Part shown: piece by piece, positions 51,174 to 59,928 of the stretch
Position numbering within the stretch: position 1 is the stretch's first letter
Layout of the letters: each line of letters opens with the position of its first letter
Assembly (NCBI GenBank): GCA_963777725.1
Contig: CAVZRR010000018.1
Span: forward strand, 95,066-159,065
Source: RPQJ01 sp963777725
GTDB taxonomy: Bacteria > Pseudomonadota > Gammaproteobacteria > Steroidobacterales > Steroidobacteraceae
DNA: 64,000 bases
Direction: 5' to 3'
The notes under the pieces: model-generated
Seen by the model: the letters and a program-made list of their open reading frames with translations, nothing else
Told to the model about the DNA's origin: nothing
The model's database searches: none
Program-made: the position numbers and the translations under genes

Positions 51174-53105
51174 TCAAGCTGCGTCCGGATACTCATCGAG
51201 CGCTGGGCCGAGCGCCTGCCGCAGCGGGCCGAGCCAGGGCTCGTAGTGGCGCCAGTGATCCACGGCATCGCGGAAGATCGGCGAGCGGACCTGCTCGGAG
51301 CTCGCCGTGCGCACGGCCCGGTCGTTCTCGTAGAAGTGCAGGCAGCGCTCGTCGTATTCGAGGCCGCAGTGGCCCAGCAGCCGCCGGATCTCCGTTTCCG
51401 TGTCCTCGACCATGCGCTCGTAGAGCACGCGGTGCACTCGACCGGGTAAGACTGAGTCGAAATGCGCCATCAGCGCGGCGTAGTCGCGATAGTAGCGCCC
51501 GACGTCCTCGAGGCTGTAGGTGAAGCCCTGGCCGCGGGCGAAGTGCTGCTTGAAGGCCGAGAAGCAGCAACTGAGCGGGTGCCGGCGCGTATCGACGATC
51601 CGGGCGTTCGGCAGGATCAGGTGGATCAGCCCGACGTGCGCCCAGTTGTTCGGCATCTTGTCGATGAAGAACGGCCGGTCCGTCTTGCGCTGGATCCGCG
51701 TCTGCGCGAGGTACCGCTCCCCCAGCGCCCGCAATGCCTCCGGCCCGAGTTCGGCGAGCGCATCCGGGTACTTCGACGGCTCCGAGCGGCGCGTGCGGCC
51801 GGAGAGCTCCCGGACCAGGCCGAGCAGGTCGGGCAGTTCCATCGTGCCTTCGACGGCGGGATGGCTGGCGAGGATCTGCTCGACCAGCGTCGAGCCGGAG
51901 CGGGGCAGCCCGACCACGAAGATCGGGTCCGGTGCCTCGGCGCCCGAGCCGCGGCGGGACGCAAAGAAGCCGGGCGTGAACAGCACCTGCGCCCGGCGCA
52001 CCAGCGAGGTCGTCTCGTCCGCGTCGTACGCGAGCGTCGCCCGTCGCAGCCGATTGCCCTCCGCGTAATTTGTGAATGCGGCGGCGTGGTCCCCCGCGTC
52101 CTCCATGGCCTTGCCGAGCGCGAAGTGAAAGTGCAGGCGGTCCTCGGCACCGAGATCGCTGCGCGCGAGTTGCGTTGCCATCGCCTCGATCTCGGCCGGC
52201 GAAAAGCGATAGGTCTTGAGGTTCGCCAGGCTCCAGTACGCCTCGCCGAGCGAGGGCTCGAGCGTGATGCTGCGCCGATACGCATCGATGCTCTCCGGCT
52301 GGCGTCCAGCCGTCTTCAGGGCATGGCCCTGGCTCATCCAGAGTTTCGGCTGGCCCGGGTAATCTGCGAGCAGTCCGGCATAAGTCGCGATCGAACGCTC
52401 GTATTCGCCGAGCCGTGCCAGTGCGGCGGCTTGCAGGCTGCGATAGCCAGGGTTGCGGGGGTCGCCGCCGAGCAGCCGTTCGACCTCGCGCAGCGCGTCC
52501 ACCGACTTCGCCTGCCGATGCAGCACCACCGCGTAGTTGTGGCGCGCCGCCGTGAAATCGGGCGCCAGCTCGAGGCAGCGTGCGAGCAGGTTTTCGGCGT
52601 CCGCGAGTCGGCCCAACCGCGCCGCCAGCTCGGCAAACATCCGGATCGCCGCGACGTCGGTCGGGTATTGCTTCAGGTGCGTGCGCAGCAGTGTCTCGGC
52701 GACGGCGAGGCGGCCTTCGCACAGTGCGGCGGCTGGCGCGAGCAAGCGCGGATCGCGCGTCGAGGCCTTGATGTGGCGTGCGTACGCCGTCGCGGCACCC
52801 GACGTGTCGCCCATCGCGGACAGGTGATCGCCGAGCAGGCGCCAGCCGTCGGCGAGGTCGGGCGCAACCCGCAATGCGCGCCGCAGGGAGGCCACGGCGG
52901 CTTCACCCTGGCCCGCGGCACCGAGCGCCCGGCCGCGTTCGTAGCACGCCGTCGCGAGGATCGACTTCGCCTGCGGGTGGCCCGGGACGGCCTTGAGAAT
53001 TTCCTCGGCCTGCTCGATCGCGAGCGATGGATCCGCAGCGAGCAGCCGCGACGCGTGCTCGAGCGCAACTTCGAGCGAGCCCACGGGCTCATTGGCGCCG
53101 CTCAT
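51174..53105 (-). CDS. TPR-sulfotransferase fusion protein
   Basis: A 643-residue protein. Residues about 15-330 form seven or more TPR repeats, and residues about 385-640 form a sulfotransferase domain with the PAPS-binding loop VVGLPRSGSTLVEQIL (near residue 395) and a second loop RIVDTRRHPLSCCFSAF. No signal peptide is seen, so it is cytoplasmic. Such TPR-sulfotransferases are often encoded beside TonB receptors; the acceptor is unknown and may be a peptide Tyr or small molecule. It is the first gene of the minus-strand cluster and is divergent from a Rieske ferredoxin-like gene. Confidence 0.92.
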   Translation of the reverse strand: MSGANEPVGSLEVALEHASRLLAADPSLAIEQAEEILKAVPGHPQAKSILATACYERGRALGAAGQGEAAVASLRRALRVAPDLADGWRLLGDHLSAMGDTSGAATAYARHIKASTRDPRLLAPAAALCEGRLAVAETLLRTHLKQYPTDVAAIRMFAELAARLGRLADAENLLARCLELAPDFTAARHNYAVVLHRQAKSVDALREVERLLGGDPRNPGYRSLQAAALARLGEYERSIATYAGLLADYPGQPKLWMSQGHALKTAGRQPESIDAYRRSITLEPSLGEAYWSLANLKTYRFSPAEIEAMATQLARSDLGAEDRLHFHFALGKAMEDAGDHAAAFTNYAEGNRLRRATLAYDADETTSLVRRAQVLFTPGFFASRRGSGAEAPDPIFVVGLPRSGSTLVEQILASHPAVEGTMELPDLLGLVRELSGRTRRSEPSKYPDALAELGPEALRALGERYLAQTRIQRKTDRPFFIDKMPNNWAHVGLIHLILPNARIVDTRRHPLSCCFSAFKQHFARGQGFTYSLEDVGRYYRDYAALMAHFDSVLPGRVHRVLYERMVEDTETEIRRLLGHCGLEYDERCLHFYENDRAVRTASSEQVRSPIFRDAVDHWRHYEPWLGPLRQALGPALDEYPDAA

Positions 53106-53169
53106 CGATGATCCCCGGCTTTTGACAGTGTCGAGGCCGAATGAAAGACTCGCGTCGCCGCATTGTCAA

Positions 53170-53565
53170 ATGCGCGCCGCCGGAAACGCCATGGACCTCG
53201 AGCGCGTGATCTGTCCCTTGCACGAGTTGCCCGACCCGGGCGCCAAGGGCTTCACGATGGGCGCTGGCGACTGGCCGCTGCGGGGCTTCGTCGTGCGGCG
53301 CGGCCAGCGCGTGCACGCTTACGTGAATCACTGCCCGCACGCCGGGTTTCCGCTCAACTGGCGGCCCGATGCGTTCCTGGCCGCGCAGGCGCCGCTGATC
53401 CTCTGCTCGATGCACGGCGCGCTGTTCGAAATCGAAACAGGCGCCTGCGTTTCAGGGCCGTGCGCGGGCCTGGGCCTGCGCACGCTGCCGGTGCGCGTGG
53501 AGCGTGGTTACGTGATGCTCGACGACGGAGTGCCGCTCGAGGAGCCGCCGGACCTCGGCCGCTGA
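53170..53565 (+). CDS. Rieske [2Fe-2S] ferredoxin-like protein
   Basis: A 131-residue protein with one Rieske domain: Cys-Pro-His (NHCPHAGFPLNW) and Cys-Ser-Met-His (LILCSMHGALFEIETGAC), the two Cys-x-His ligand pairs. Rieske ferredoxins pass electrons to oxygenases; an ATG at 53191 with GGAAA upstream is an alternative start. It is divergent from the TPR-sulfotransferase gene with 64 bp between starts. It could supply electrons to the Rieske oxygenase 5 kb away, but similar stand-alone genes occur without such partners, so this is only a suggestion. Confidence 0.88.
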   Translation: MRAAGNAMDLERVICPLHELPDPGAKGFTMGAGDWPLRGFVVRRGQRVHAYVNHCPHAGFPLNWRPDAFLAAQAPLILCSMHGALFEIETGACVSGPCAGLGLRTLPVRVERGYVMLDDGVPLEEPPDLGR

Positions 53566-53566
53566 C

Positions 53567-53923
53567 TCAGTAGCGGTCCGGGTCGTCCTGCGCTTCGGAC
53601 AACTCGACCTCGGAGAAGCCGCTCGCCTCGCCGCGATCGACGAACTGCAGCGGGTCGCCCCAGGCCGGGTTCGAGCCGGGCTCCGCTTCGTATTCGTTCT
53701 CGGTGTCTTCGGGCTCGACGTCGAGCGAGCCGGTCCAGTCTTCCGGCGGCTCGGTGGATTCGATCGTGGCCTCGAGCCACTCGTCGAGATCGGTCTCCTC
53801 GATCGTGCCGTCGAAGTACTGGATCTCGATCGTGCGATCGTCCGGATCGATTGCGACCACTTCGAACGAATCGCCGCCGGTGCGCCGGTACCACTCGCCG
53901 ATGACAGGTGCGGGGTTCGCCAT
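53567..53923 (-). CDS. Small acidic conserved protein (DUF6763-like)
   Basis: A 118-residue, strongly acidic protein (C-terminal half rich in Asp and Glu). The start MANPAPVIGEWYRRTGGDSF followed by VVAIDPDDRTIEIQYFDGTIEE resembles a small SH3-like beta-barrel seen in uncharacterised gammaproteobacterial proteins that I associate with DUF6763; this label is from memory and uncertain. GAGAGGA lies upstream of the ATG at 53923. It is convergent with the Rieske ferredoxin-like gene, one base apart. Confidence 0.75.
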   Translation of the reverse strand: MANPAPVIGEWYRRTGGDSFEVVAIDPDDRTIEIQYFDGTIEETDLDEWLEATIESTEPPEDWTGSLDVEPEDTENEYEAEPGSNPAWGDPLQFVDRGEASGFSEVELSEAQDDPDRY

Positions 53924-54030
53924 GATCTCGATCCTCTCCGGGCGTGCTGCGCTGCTATCCTCTGGATGCTTCACCATCCTTGTAGCCCTGCGCGACGGCG
54001 AGTTCAAGTAGCGGAATCTGCGAACTGCCA

Positions 54031-54657
54031 ATGTTCGACGAACTGGTCAAATTCTTCGTGGTCCTGCTGGTGGTCGTCGAGCCCCTGTCGCTGCTGCCGG
54101 TGCTGGCCGGCCTCACCGAGGGCGCCGACGACGCCTATCGTCGCAGGATGTCCTGGAAGGCGGTGCGACTCTCGGCGGTCGTCTGCCTGGTCTTCGCCGT
54201 CGGTGGCACGGCGCTGCTCGGCCTGCTCGGCATCAGCGTCGATGCGTTCAAGGTGGGCGGCGGCATCCTGCTGTTCCTGCTCGCGATCGAGATGGTGTTC
54301 GCGCGGCCGTCCGGTGCGCGCTCGATCACGCCCGTCGAGGATGCCGAGGCGCACCATCGGGTGGACATCTCGGTTTTCCCGCTGGCGTTCCCGCTGATCT
54401 CCGGCCCCGGCGCGCTTGCGGTGATCCTGCTGGCGTTCGCCGGCGTGCCGATCGTCTCGCTGCAGTTCGCGGCGCAGATCGGCGTGATCCTGCTGGTGCT
54501 CGCGATCACGCTCGCGCTGATGCTGGTGACGGGCCCGGTGATGCGCGTGGTCGGCGTGACCGGCGGCGCGGTGCTCGGGCGGTTGCTCGGCGTGCTGCTC
54601 GCCGCGCTTGCGGCGCAGTTCGTGATGGACGGAATCCGCGGCGCTATGGGTGCCTGA
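54031..54657 (+). CDS. MarC family integral membrane protein
   Basis: A 208-residue inner-membrane protein with six predicted helices, beginning FVVLLVVVEPLSLLPVLAGLT, and with FPLAFPLISGPGA in the middle, the hallmark of MarC/UPF0056. The family was once linked to multiple antibiotic resistance but its transport substrate is unresolved. Its end overlaps the convergent trmB gene by 14 bp. It is divergent from the small acidic gene. Confidence 0.93.
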   Translation: MFDELVKFFVVLLVVVEPLSLLPVLAGLTEGADDAYRRRMSWKAVRLSAVVCLVFAVGGTALLGLLGISVDAFKVGGGILLFLLAIEMVFARPSGARSITPVEDAEAHHRVDISVFPLAFPLISGPGALAVILLAFAGVPIVSLQFAAQIGVILLVLAITLALMLVTGPVMRVVGVTGGAVLGRLLGVLLAALAAQFVMDGIRGAMGA

Positions 54658-55336
54658 ACGCGAGATCCCAGACCTCGTGGCCGAGGCGCTGGCCGCGCCG
54701 CTCGAATCGAGTGACCGGTCGGCTTTCGGGCCGCGGCACATAGCCCCCCTGCGGCGACTCGTTGCGCAGCGCCGCGCATTGCCCCGCGACCTCGAGCATC
54801 TGCTCGGCGTAATGCTGCCAGTCCGTCGCCATCCGCAGCACGCCGCCCGGCTGCAACCGGCTCGCGACCAGTGCGACGAACTCCGGCTGCACGATGCGCC
54901 GCTTGTGATGGCGCTTCTTCGGCCAGGGATCCGGGAAGTAGAGCAGCACCTCGTCGAGCGATCCCTCGGGGATGCAGCGATGCAGCACCTCGACGGCGTC
55001 GCGGCAGATCACGCGCAAGTTGTCGAGATGCAGTTCCGCCGCCTGCAGCATCAGGTGGCCGACGCCGGGCCGATGCACTTCGATGCCGAGGAAATCCCGC
55101 TCCGGGTGCACCGCAGCGAGCGCGACCAGCGACTCACCGTTGCCGAAACCGATCTCGAGCGTGCGCGCCGCGTCGCGACCGAAGATCGCGGGCAGGTCGA
55201 GCGGAATGTCCCCGGTTTCGAGCCCGAGCCGCGGCCAGAGCTCCTGCCAGGCGCGATCCTGCGCGACGGTCATGCGTCCGGCGCGCACGACGAAGCTGCG
55301 GATCGACCGATGGCGCAGGTTGTCGTCTGGCGTCAT
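54644..55336 (-). CDS. trmB: tRNA (guanine46-N7)-methyltransferase
   Basis: A 230-residue SAM-dependent enzyme that makes m7G46 in the variable loop of tRNAs. The family motifs are LEIGFGNGESL (SAM), FLGIEVHRPGVG, and LLYFPDPWPKKRHHKRRIVQ. The ATG at 55336 was preferred over a TTG three codons upstream. The gene is convergent with marC and divergent from the HdeD gene. Confidence 0.96.
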   Translation of the reverse strand: MTPDDNLRHRSIRSFVVRAGRMTVAQDRAWQELWPRLGLETGDIPLDLPAIFGRDAARTLEIGFGNGESLVALAAVHPERDFLGIEVHRPGVGHLMLQAAELHLDNLRVICRDAVEVLHRCIPEGSLDEVLLYFPDPWPKKRHHKRRIVQPEFVALVASRLQPGGVLRMATDWQHYAEQMLEVAGQCAALRNESPQGGYVPRPESRPVTRFERRGQRLGHEVWDLAFRHP

Positions 55337-55419
55337 GCGTTGCAACGGACTAGAGTGCCGGTCCTCGACGTTGGACTAGAACGCATCATAAGGCGCCGCG
55401 ACGCGCCAGGGAGCAAACG

Positions 55420-56025
55420 ATGGCTGATTCCGCAGGCGTCCTCGGTCACATGGGCGCAGACGCGCAGGCCCTGGTCAAGCGCGCGTGGTGGGTGTTCATC
55501 GTCGGCGGCGTCGCGATGGTCGTGTTCGGGGTGCTGGCCTTCGCCAGCCCGGGCATCGCGCTGTTCGCGCTGGCGACGTTCTTCGCGGCGTCGGTGCTGG
55601 TGGATGGGGTCTCCAACATCGTCGGCTCGCTGCAGAACCGCGAAAAGGACGGCTGGTGGATCCTGCTGCTGATGGGCCTGCTTGGCGCAGTGGTGGGGGC
55701 CTATGCGTTGTTCAATCCGCCGCTCAGCATCATGGCGTTCATCCTGATCGTCGCCTTCGAAGCGATGCTGCTTGGCGCATTCCTGATCATGCTGGGCTAC
55801 AAGGTTCGCGAGACGACGAGCCGCGAGTGGCTGCTGTACCTGATGGGCGGCCTGTCGATCCTGTTCGGCATCCTGGTCATCGCGAATCCGATCTCCGGCA
55901 GCCGCACGATCGTCTACGTGATCGCGAGCTGGTCGCTGATGATCGGCATCCTCAAGGTCGCCTTCGGCCTCAAGGTCCGCAAGCTCCCGGACGTCGTGCG
56001 CGAAAAGATCGCCGCGTCCCGCTAG
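55420..56025 (+). CDS. HdeD family acid-resistance membrane protein (DUF308)
   Basis: A 201-residue inner-membrane protein with six helices arranged as three DUF308 repeats (for example WWVFIVGGVAMVVFGVLAF and WLLYLMGGLSILFGILVI). HdeD of E. coli supports acid resistance at high density; the mechanism is unclear. GGGAG lies eight bases ahead of the ATG. The C-terminus overlaps the convergent FAD dehydrogenase gene by 4 bp. Confidence 0.92.
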   Translation: MADSAGVLGHMGADAQALVKRAWWVFIVGGVAMVVFGVLAFASPGIALFALATFFAASVLVDGVSNIVGSLQNREKDGWWILLLMGLLGAVVGAYALFNPPLSIMAFILIVAFEAMLLGAFLIMLGYKVRETTSREWLLYLMGGLSILFGILVIANPISGSRTIVYVIASWSLMIGILKVAFGLKVRKLPDVVREKIAASR

Positions 56026-57620
56026 GCGACGCGGCCCGCGATCCGTCCGCCGAGCAGGCAGCCGCCGAGGAACGTGCCCTCGAGGCCACGCTTGCCGTTC
56101 ATGCCGCCGCCGCCGAATCCGGCCGATTCGCCTGCGGCGTACAGCCCCGCGATCGGCTGTCCGCCGTGGTCGAGCACGCGGCTCGAGAGATCCGTCTGCA
56201 GGCCGCCCATGCTCTTGCGGCTGATGATGAACTCGCGAATGGCGACCAGCGGCCCGGCCTTCGGGTCGAGGATCGGCTGGAACTTGCAGGTGCGCAGCCG
56301 ATCGCCGGTCCAGCGGCGCGCAAACTCGATCCGCCGCAGCTGGTCGTCGTTGTGGAAGCGCGGGCCTGCGGCGATGCGTTCGTCGTAGCGGACTGCGGAC
56401 TCCCGGACCGCATCGAGGCTGACCGAGCCGTCGCCGACGAGCGTGTTCATCTTCTCGACCAGCGCGGGCAGCGAGTCCGCGACCACGAAGTCGGGGCAAT
56501 TCTGCGTCAGCTCGGCGTACAGCCAGCGATTGCCGCGCAGCATGTCGCGGGCCACGGCGAGCATTTTCTTGTCGCGAAACGCCGGGTTGAACTCGCTGCC
56601 CGAGACCGCGAGCTCCTTCAATGCGATCCGGCGATTGAGCAGCTGCCAGGAGTAGCCGCGCTGCTGCCGGCAGATCTGCGCCACGAGGTCGTGCGTGTCG
56701 AAGCCGGTCACGAGCGGCATCGGGCCGATGCGCTCGCCGCGCCAGTTCAGCCACAGCGCGGATTTCGGCGGCACCAGCGAGAGTCCGTGGGCCGGTTTGC
56801 GCGGCTTCCAGTGATGGACGCCGGCCGCGTAATTCCACTGCCAGTCGAGGTGCGTGACGTTGGCGCCGAGCGTCGCAGCCGCGTCGTGCAGCCGCCCGTC
56901 TGCATACTTGTGCGAGCCGTTCAGGATCGTCTCGGGCGGGCGACTCCAGTCCGCATGCCAGTTCTGCTTGACGCGCGCGATGTCACCGTTGATGCCGCCC
57001 GCGGCAATCACGACGGCTTCCGCCTGGGCTTCGAACTCTTCACCTGAATCCTCGAGCATGCCGCGGCAGCCGGTCACTGCGCCGTTGGTCGTCACCAGTG
57101 ACTCGACGCGATGGCCGAAGCGCAGCTCGAGCAGATTGCGGCGCGGATGCGCGAGCAGGTGACGGTTCGTGACCACAGCGAGCTCGTGGCCCGTGCCCCA
57201 GACGATGTGCCAGCGTGGCACCGAGTTGCCGGGCGTGTGCAGGCCGCGCTCGACCCAGAGCGGCATCGGCATGAACTGCACGCCGATGCCGCGCAGCCAG
57301 TCGAAGATCTCCTCGTTGGCGCGCTGCACATAGGCCTCGGCCCACGCGCGCGGCCAGTGGTCGTCGGGACCGAACTCGGCGAACGCGTGCCAGTCGCGCA
57401 GGCCTTGCTCCGCGCCATCGCGAATGCCGTAGCGCTTCTGTAGCGGAGTTCCAGCGAACCAGATGCCGCCGAAGCTCTCCTTGGCGAGCGCGCCCATGTT
57501 CGCCTCGACGTCGCGGTCGAGCAGCAGCACGCGACGTCCGCGTTCGAGCAGCTCGATGGCTGCGACGACTCCGGCGATGCCGGCGCCGATGACGATCACG
57601 TCGGCCGTGTAGCGCGTCAT
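56022..57620 (-). CDS. FAD-dependent dehydrogenase (fumarate reductase/KstD-like family)
   Basis: A 532-residue FAD-binding dehydrogenase. The N-terminal nucleotide fold is ADVIVIGAGIAGVVAAIELLERG, the substrate-cap region begins near FGGIWFAGTP, and the C-terminal FAD loop reads GLYAAGESAGFGGGGMNGKR. The family includes fumarate reductase flavoproteins and 3-ketosteroid dehydrogenases; the closest group is usually annotated only as FAD-binding dehydrogenase, so the substrate is open. It may be co-transcribed with the DUF502 gene, which ends 4 bp upstream. Confidence 0.9.
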   Translation of the reverse strand: MTRYTADVIVIGAGIAGVVAAIELLERGRRVLLLDRDVEANMGALAKESFGGIWFAGTPLQKRYGIRDGAEQGLRDWHAFAEFGPDDHWPRAWAEAYVQRANEEIFDWLRGIGVQFMPMPLWVERGLHTPGNSVPRWHIVWGTGHELAVVTNRHLLAHPRRNLLELRFGHRVESLVTTNGAVTGCRGMLEDSGEEFEAQAEAVVIAAGGINGDIARVKQNWHADWSRPPETILNGSHKYADGRLHDAAATLGANVTHLDWQWNYAAGVHHWKPRKPAHGLSLVPPKSALWLNWRGERIGPMPLVTGFDTHDLVAQICRQQRGYSWQLLNRRIALKELAVSGSEFNPAFRDKKMLAVARDMLRGNRWLYAELTQNCPDFVVADSLPALVEKMNTLVGDGSVSLDAVRESAVRYDERIAAGPRFHNDDQLRRIEFARRWTGDRLRTCKFQPILDPKAGPLVAIREFIISRKSMGGLQTDLSSRVLDHGGQPIAGLYAAGESAGFGGGGMNGKRGLEGTFLGGCLLGGRIAGRVA

Positions 57621-57623
57621 CGA

Positions 57624-58235
57624 TCAACCCTCCGGAACGGGCGTCAGGTCGGCGGCGCCGAGGGCTTTGGCCGAGCCGACGCCGAGGCGCTTGATCAGCA
57701 GCATCGCCTCGCCGATTGGCATTTTCAGCGGGCGTACCCGCTCGGCGGGCATGTACATGACGTTGCCGGACATCGGTGTCGGCGCCTGTGGCAGGAAGAC
57801 AGCAATCCAGCCGTCGCTGACCTGCTCCAGCACGTAACCGACTTGCCAGCCGCCCTCAATGCTGACCAGCGCGGGCTTGAGGTCGTTCGCGCCCTCGATC
57901 TGCGTCAGTCCGTCCGCCATGGTCTTGATCATCCGGTACTGCGGCAGGCTGCCGAGCAGCGAGTCCTCGAACCAATGCGAGACCCGGCGACCGATCCCGG
58001 TGCGCGCGACCAGGCCGGCGAGGAACGACAGCATCAACAGCACCAGCACCGCAACGATCGTGACGACGGCGACGCCGGCGACCTGGGTGGCCGCAAATTT
58101 CTCCGCGATGGGCACGGCGACCTTCGCCGCCAGCCGCATGGCATGACCGAGAATCACCACGATCAGGATCACCGGGACCAGGAACATCAGTCCGCCGATG
58201 ATGGTCGTCTTCAGGAATTCCTTGAGTGCTGCCAC
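57624..58235 (-). CDS. DUF502 family inner-membrane protein
   Basis: A 203-residue protein with two N-terminal membrane helices (about 8-30 and 52-75), followed by a soluble beta-rich domain with PQYRMIKTMADG and MYMPAERVRPL, characteristic of DUF502. The family is uncharacterised and often found near aspS or in lipid-related contexts. GAGGAGA lies seven bases before the GTG at 58235; the upstream open frame is spurious. It is divergent from the YcaQ-like gene. Confidence 0.92.
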   Translation of the reverse strand: MAALKEFLKTTIIGGLMFLVPVILIVVILGHAMRLAAKVAVPIAEKFAATQVAGVAVVTIVAVLVLLMLSFLAGLVARTGIGRRVSHWFEDSLLGSLPQYRMIKTMADGLTQIEGANDLKPALVSIEGGWQVGYVLEQVSDGWIAVFLPQAPTPMSGNVMYMPAERVRPLKMPIGEAMLLIKRLGVGSAKALGAADLTPVPEG

Positions 58236-58292
58236 GGGCGATCTCCTCGCGTAACCCCGCGACAGCTTACCCCGCTTATCATGCGGGTTCCC

Positions 58293-59495
58293 ATGGGCGA
58301 AAACCTCGAGTCGCTGTCGTTGGTCCAGGCGCGCCGCATTGCGCTGCGTGCGCAGGGATTCGTGCGGCCGCGCCCAGCCCGGGCCTTGACCGGCGCCGAT
58401 CTGCTGCGGACGGTGCGCTCCGTTGGCCTGCTGCAGATTGACTCGGTCAACGTGCTGGTGCGGTCGCACTACCTGCCGGCGTTCTCGCGTCTCGGCGCGT
58501 ACTCGCGTGACTTGCTGGATCGATCCGCGTATTCAGGGCGCGCCCGCCGACTGTTCGAGTACTGGGGCCACGAGGCGTCGCTGATCCCGGTCGAACTGCA
58601 GCCCTTGTTCCGCTGGCGAATGGAGCGAGCGCGGCGTGGCGACGGGATGTGGGGTGGCGTGACACGCTTCGGGCGCGAGCGGGAAGGATTCTGCCGCGAA
58701 GTCCTGGCCCAGGTTCGGGATCGGGGTCCACTCGGTATCTCCGATTTCACGGCCGGCGCGCGCCGCAAGGGCGGCTGGTGGGGGTGGAGCGAGGGCAAGG
58801 TGGCGTTGGAGTGGCTGTTCTGGACCGGCCAGCTGACTACGCACAGTCGTCGGCAGTTCGAGCGTGTCTATGACCTGCCGGAGCGCGTGTTGCCGGCTGC
58901 GGTGGTCGAGGCCGCGACGCCGGAGCTCGCCGAAGCCCAGCGGCAACTGCTGCGGCTCGCGATTCGTGCGCTCGGCGTCGCGACGGAACGCGACCTGCGC
59001 GACTACTTTCGCCTGGCCGTAGCCGACGCAAGAGCGCGAGTCCGTGAACTGGTGGAGTCGGGCGAACTGCTGCCGGTCGTGGTCGAGGGCTGGAGGCCGC
59101 CGGCGTTCCTCGATCCCGAGGCGCGCCTGCCGCGCGGGGTCGAGGCGCGCGCGTTGCTGTCGCCATTCGATTCACTGGTCTGGGAACGCAGCCGCACCGA
59201 ACGCCTGTTCGACTTCCATTACCGGCTGGAAATCTACACGCCGTCCCACAAGCGAACCCACGGCTACTACGTGTTGCCGTTCCTGCTCGGCGACCGGCTC
59301 GTGGCGCGCGTGGACCTCAAGGCCGATCGCGCGCGGAGTGCACTACGCGTGCTGCGGGTTCACTGCGAGGAGTGGACGCAGCCAGCTCGGGTGGCTGGCC
59401 CGTTGCGCGACGAGCTGCGGTTGCTGGCGGATTGGCTTGGCCTCGAGCGCGTCGTGTTGTCGCGGCACGGGGGGCTGATGCAGCTGCTGCGTTAA
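58293..59495 (+). CDS. YcaQ/AlkX-type winged-helix DNA glycosylase
   Basis: A 400-residue protein of the HTH_42 (YcaQ/AlkZ-like) family. E. coli YcaQ (AlkX) unhooks DNA interstrand crosslinks and alkylation adducts. The catalytic-type motif QxD appears as LLQIDSVNV near residue 48, and three winged-helix segments follow; LLSPFDSLVWERSRTERLFDF near residue 300 is the family's most conserved block. An ATG at 58281 four codons earlier is also possible. The nearest relatives by sequence feel are the AlkX branch. Confidence 0.9.
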   Translation: MGENLESLSLVQARRIALRAQGFVRPRPARALTGADLLRTVRSVGLLQIDSVNVLVRSHYLPAFSRLGAYSRDLLDRSAYSGRARRLFEYWGHEASLIPVELQPLFRWRMERARRGDGMWGGVTRFGREREGFCREVLAQVRDRGPLGISDFTAGARRKGGWWGWSEGKVALEWLFWTGQLTTHSRRQFERVYDLPERVLPAAVVEAATPELAEAQRQLLRLAIRALGVATERDLRDYFRLAVADARARVRELVESGELLPVVVEGWRPPAFLDPEARLPRGVEARALLSPFDSLVWERSRTERLFDFHYRLEIYTPSHKRTHGYYVLPFLLGDRLVARVDLKADRARSALRVLRVHCEEWTQPARVAGPLRDELRLLADWLGLERVVLSRHGGLMQLLR

Positions 59496-59505
59496 CCAGC
59501 GACCT

Positions 59506-59928
59506 TCACAGGTCGAAGCGACCGTTCGCCTCGGGCTGGTACTTCATTTCGACGATGTGCAGGTCGCGCGGCGGATTACCCGGGACCGAGACTTTGATCG
59601 AATCGCCGACGCGCGCGCCGACCAGTGCGCGACCGACCGGGGAGAGCACGGAGACTCGGGAGCGCTCCGGATCCGAGTCCCTTGGGTAGACCAGCGTGAC
59701 GGTCATGCGCCGTCCCGCCGGCTGCTCCTCGAGCACGACCGTCGAGTTCATCGTGACGATGTTCGGATCAATGGTGGCCGATGGCACGACGGCCGCTGCG
59801 TCGAGCAGTGCCTCGAGTTCGGCCGTGCCCTGCGCTGGATCAGGCGATTCCCGCAGTTGCTCGATCAGCGAACGCTCGAGTCGGGCGGCATCGAGATCGG
59901 TCAGGCGGATTTCGTTGGTTCTGTTCAT
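59506..59928 (-). CDS. rnk: Nucleoside diphosphate kinase regulator Rnk-like
   Basis: A 140-residue protein with an N-terminal helical segment (about 1-50) and a C-terminal GreA/GreB-type FKBP-like domain (VLSPVGRALVGARVGDSIKV). This is the Rnk layout; Rnk binds RNA polymerase in competition with Gre factors, and in Pseudomonas affects nucleoside diphosphate kinase levels. AGGA lies seven bases ahead of the ATG at 59928. It is convergent with the YcaQ-like gene, 10 bp apart. Confidence 0.9.
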   Translation of the reverse strand: MNRTNEIRLTDLDAARLERSLIEQLRESPDPAQGTAELEALLDAAAVVPSATIDPNIVTMNSTVVLEEQPAGRRMTVTLVYPRDSDPERSRVSVLSPVGRALVGARVGDSIKVSVPGNPPRDLHIVEMKYQPEANGRFDL

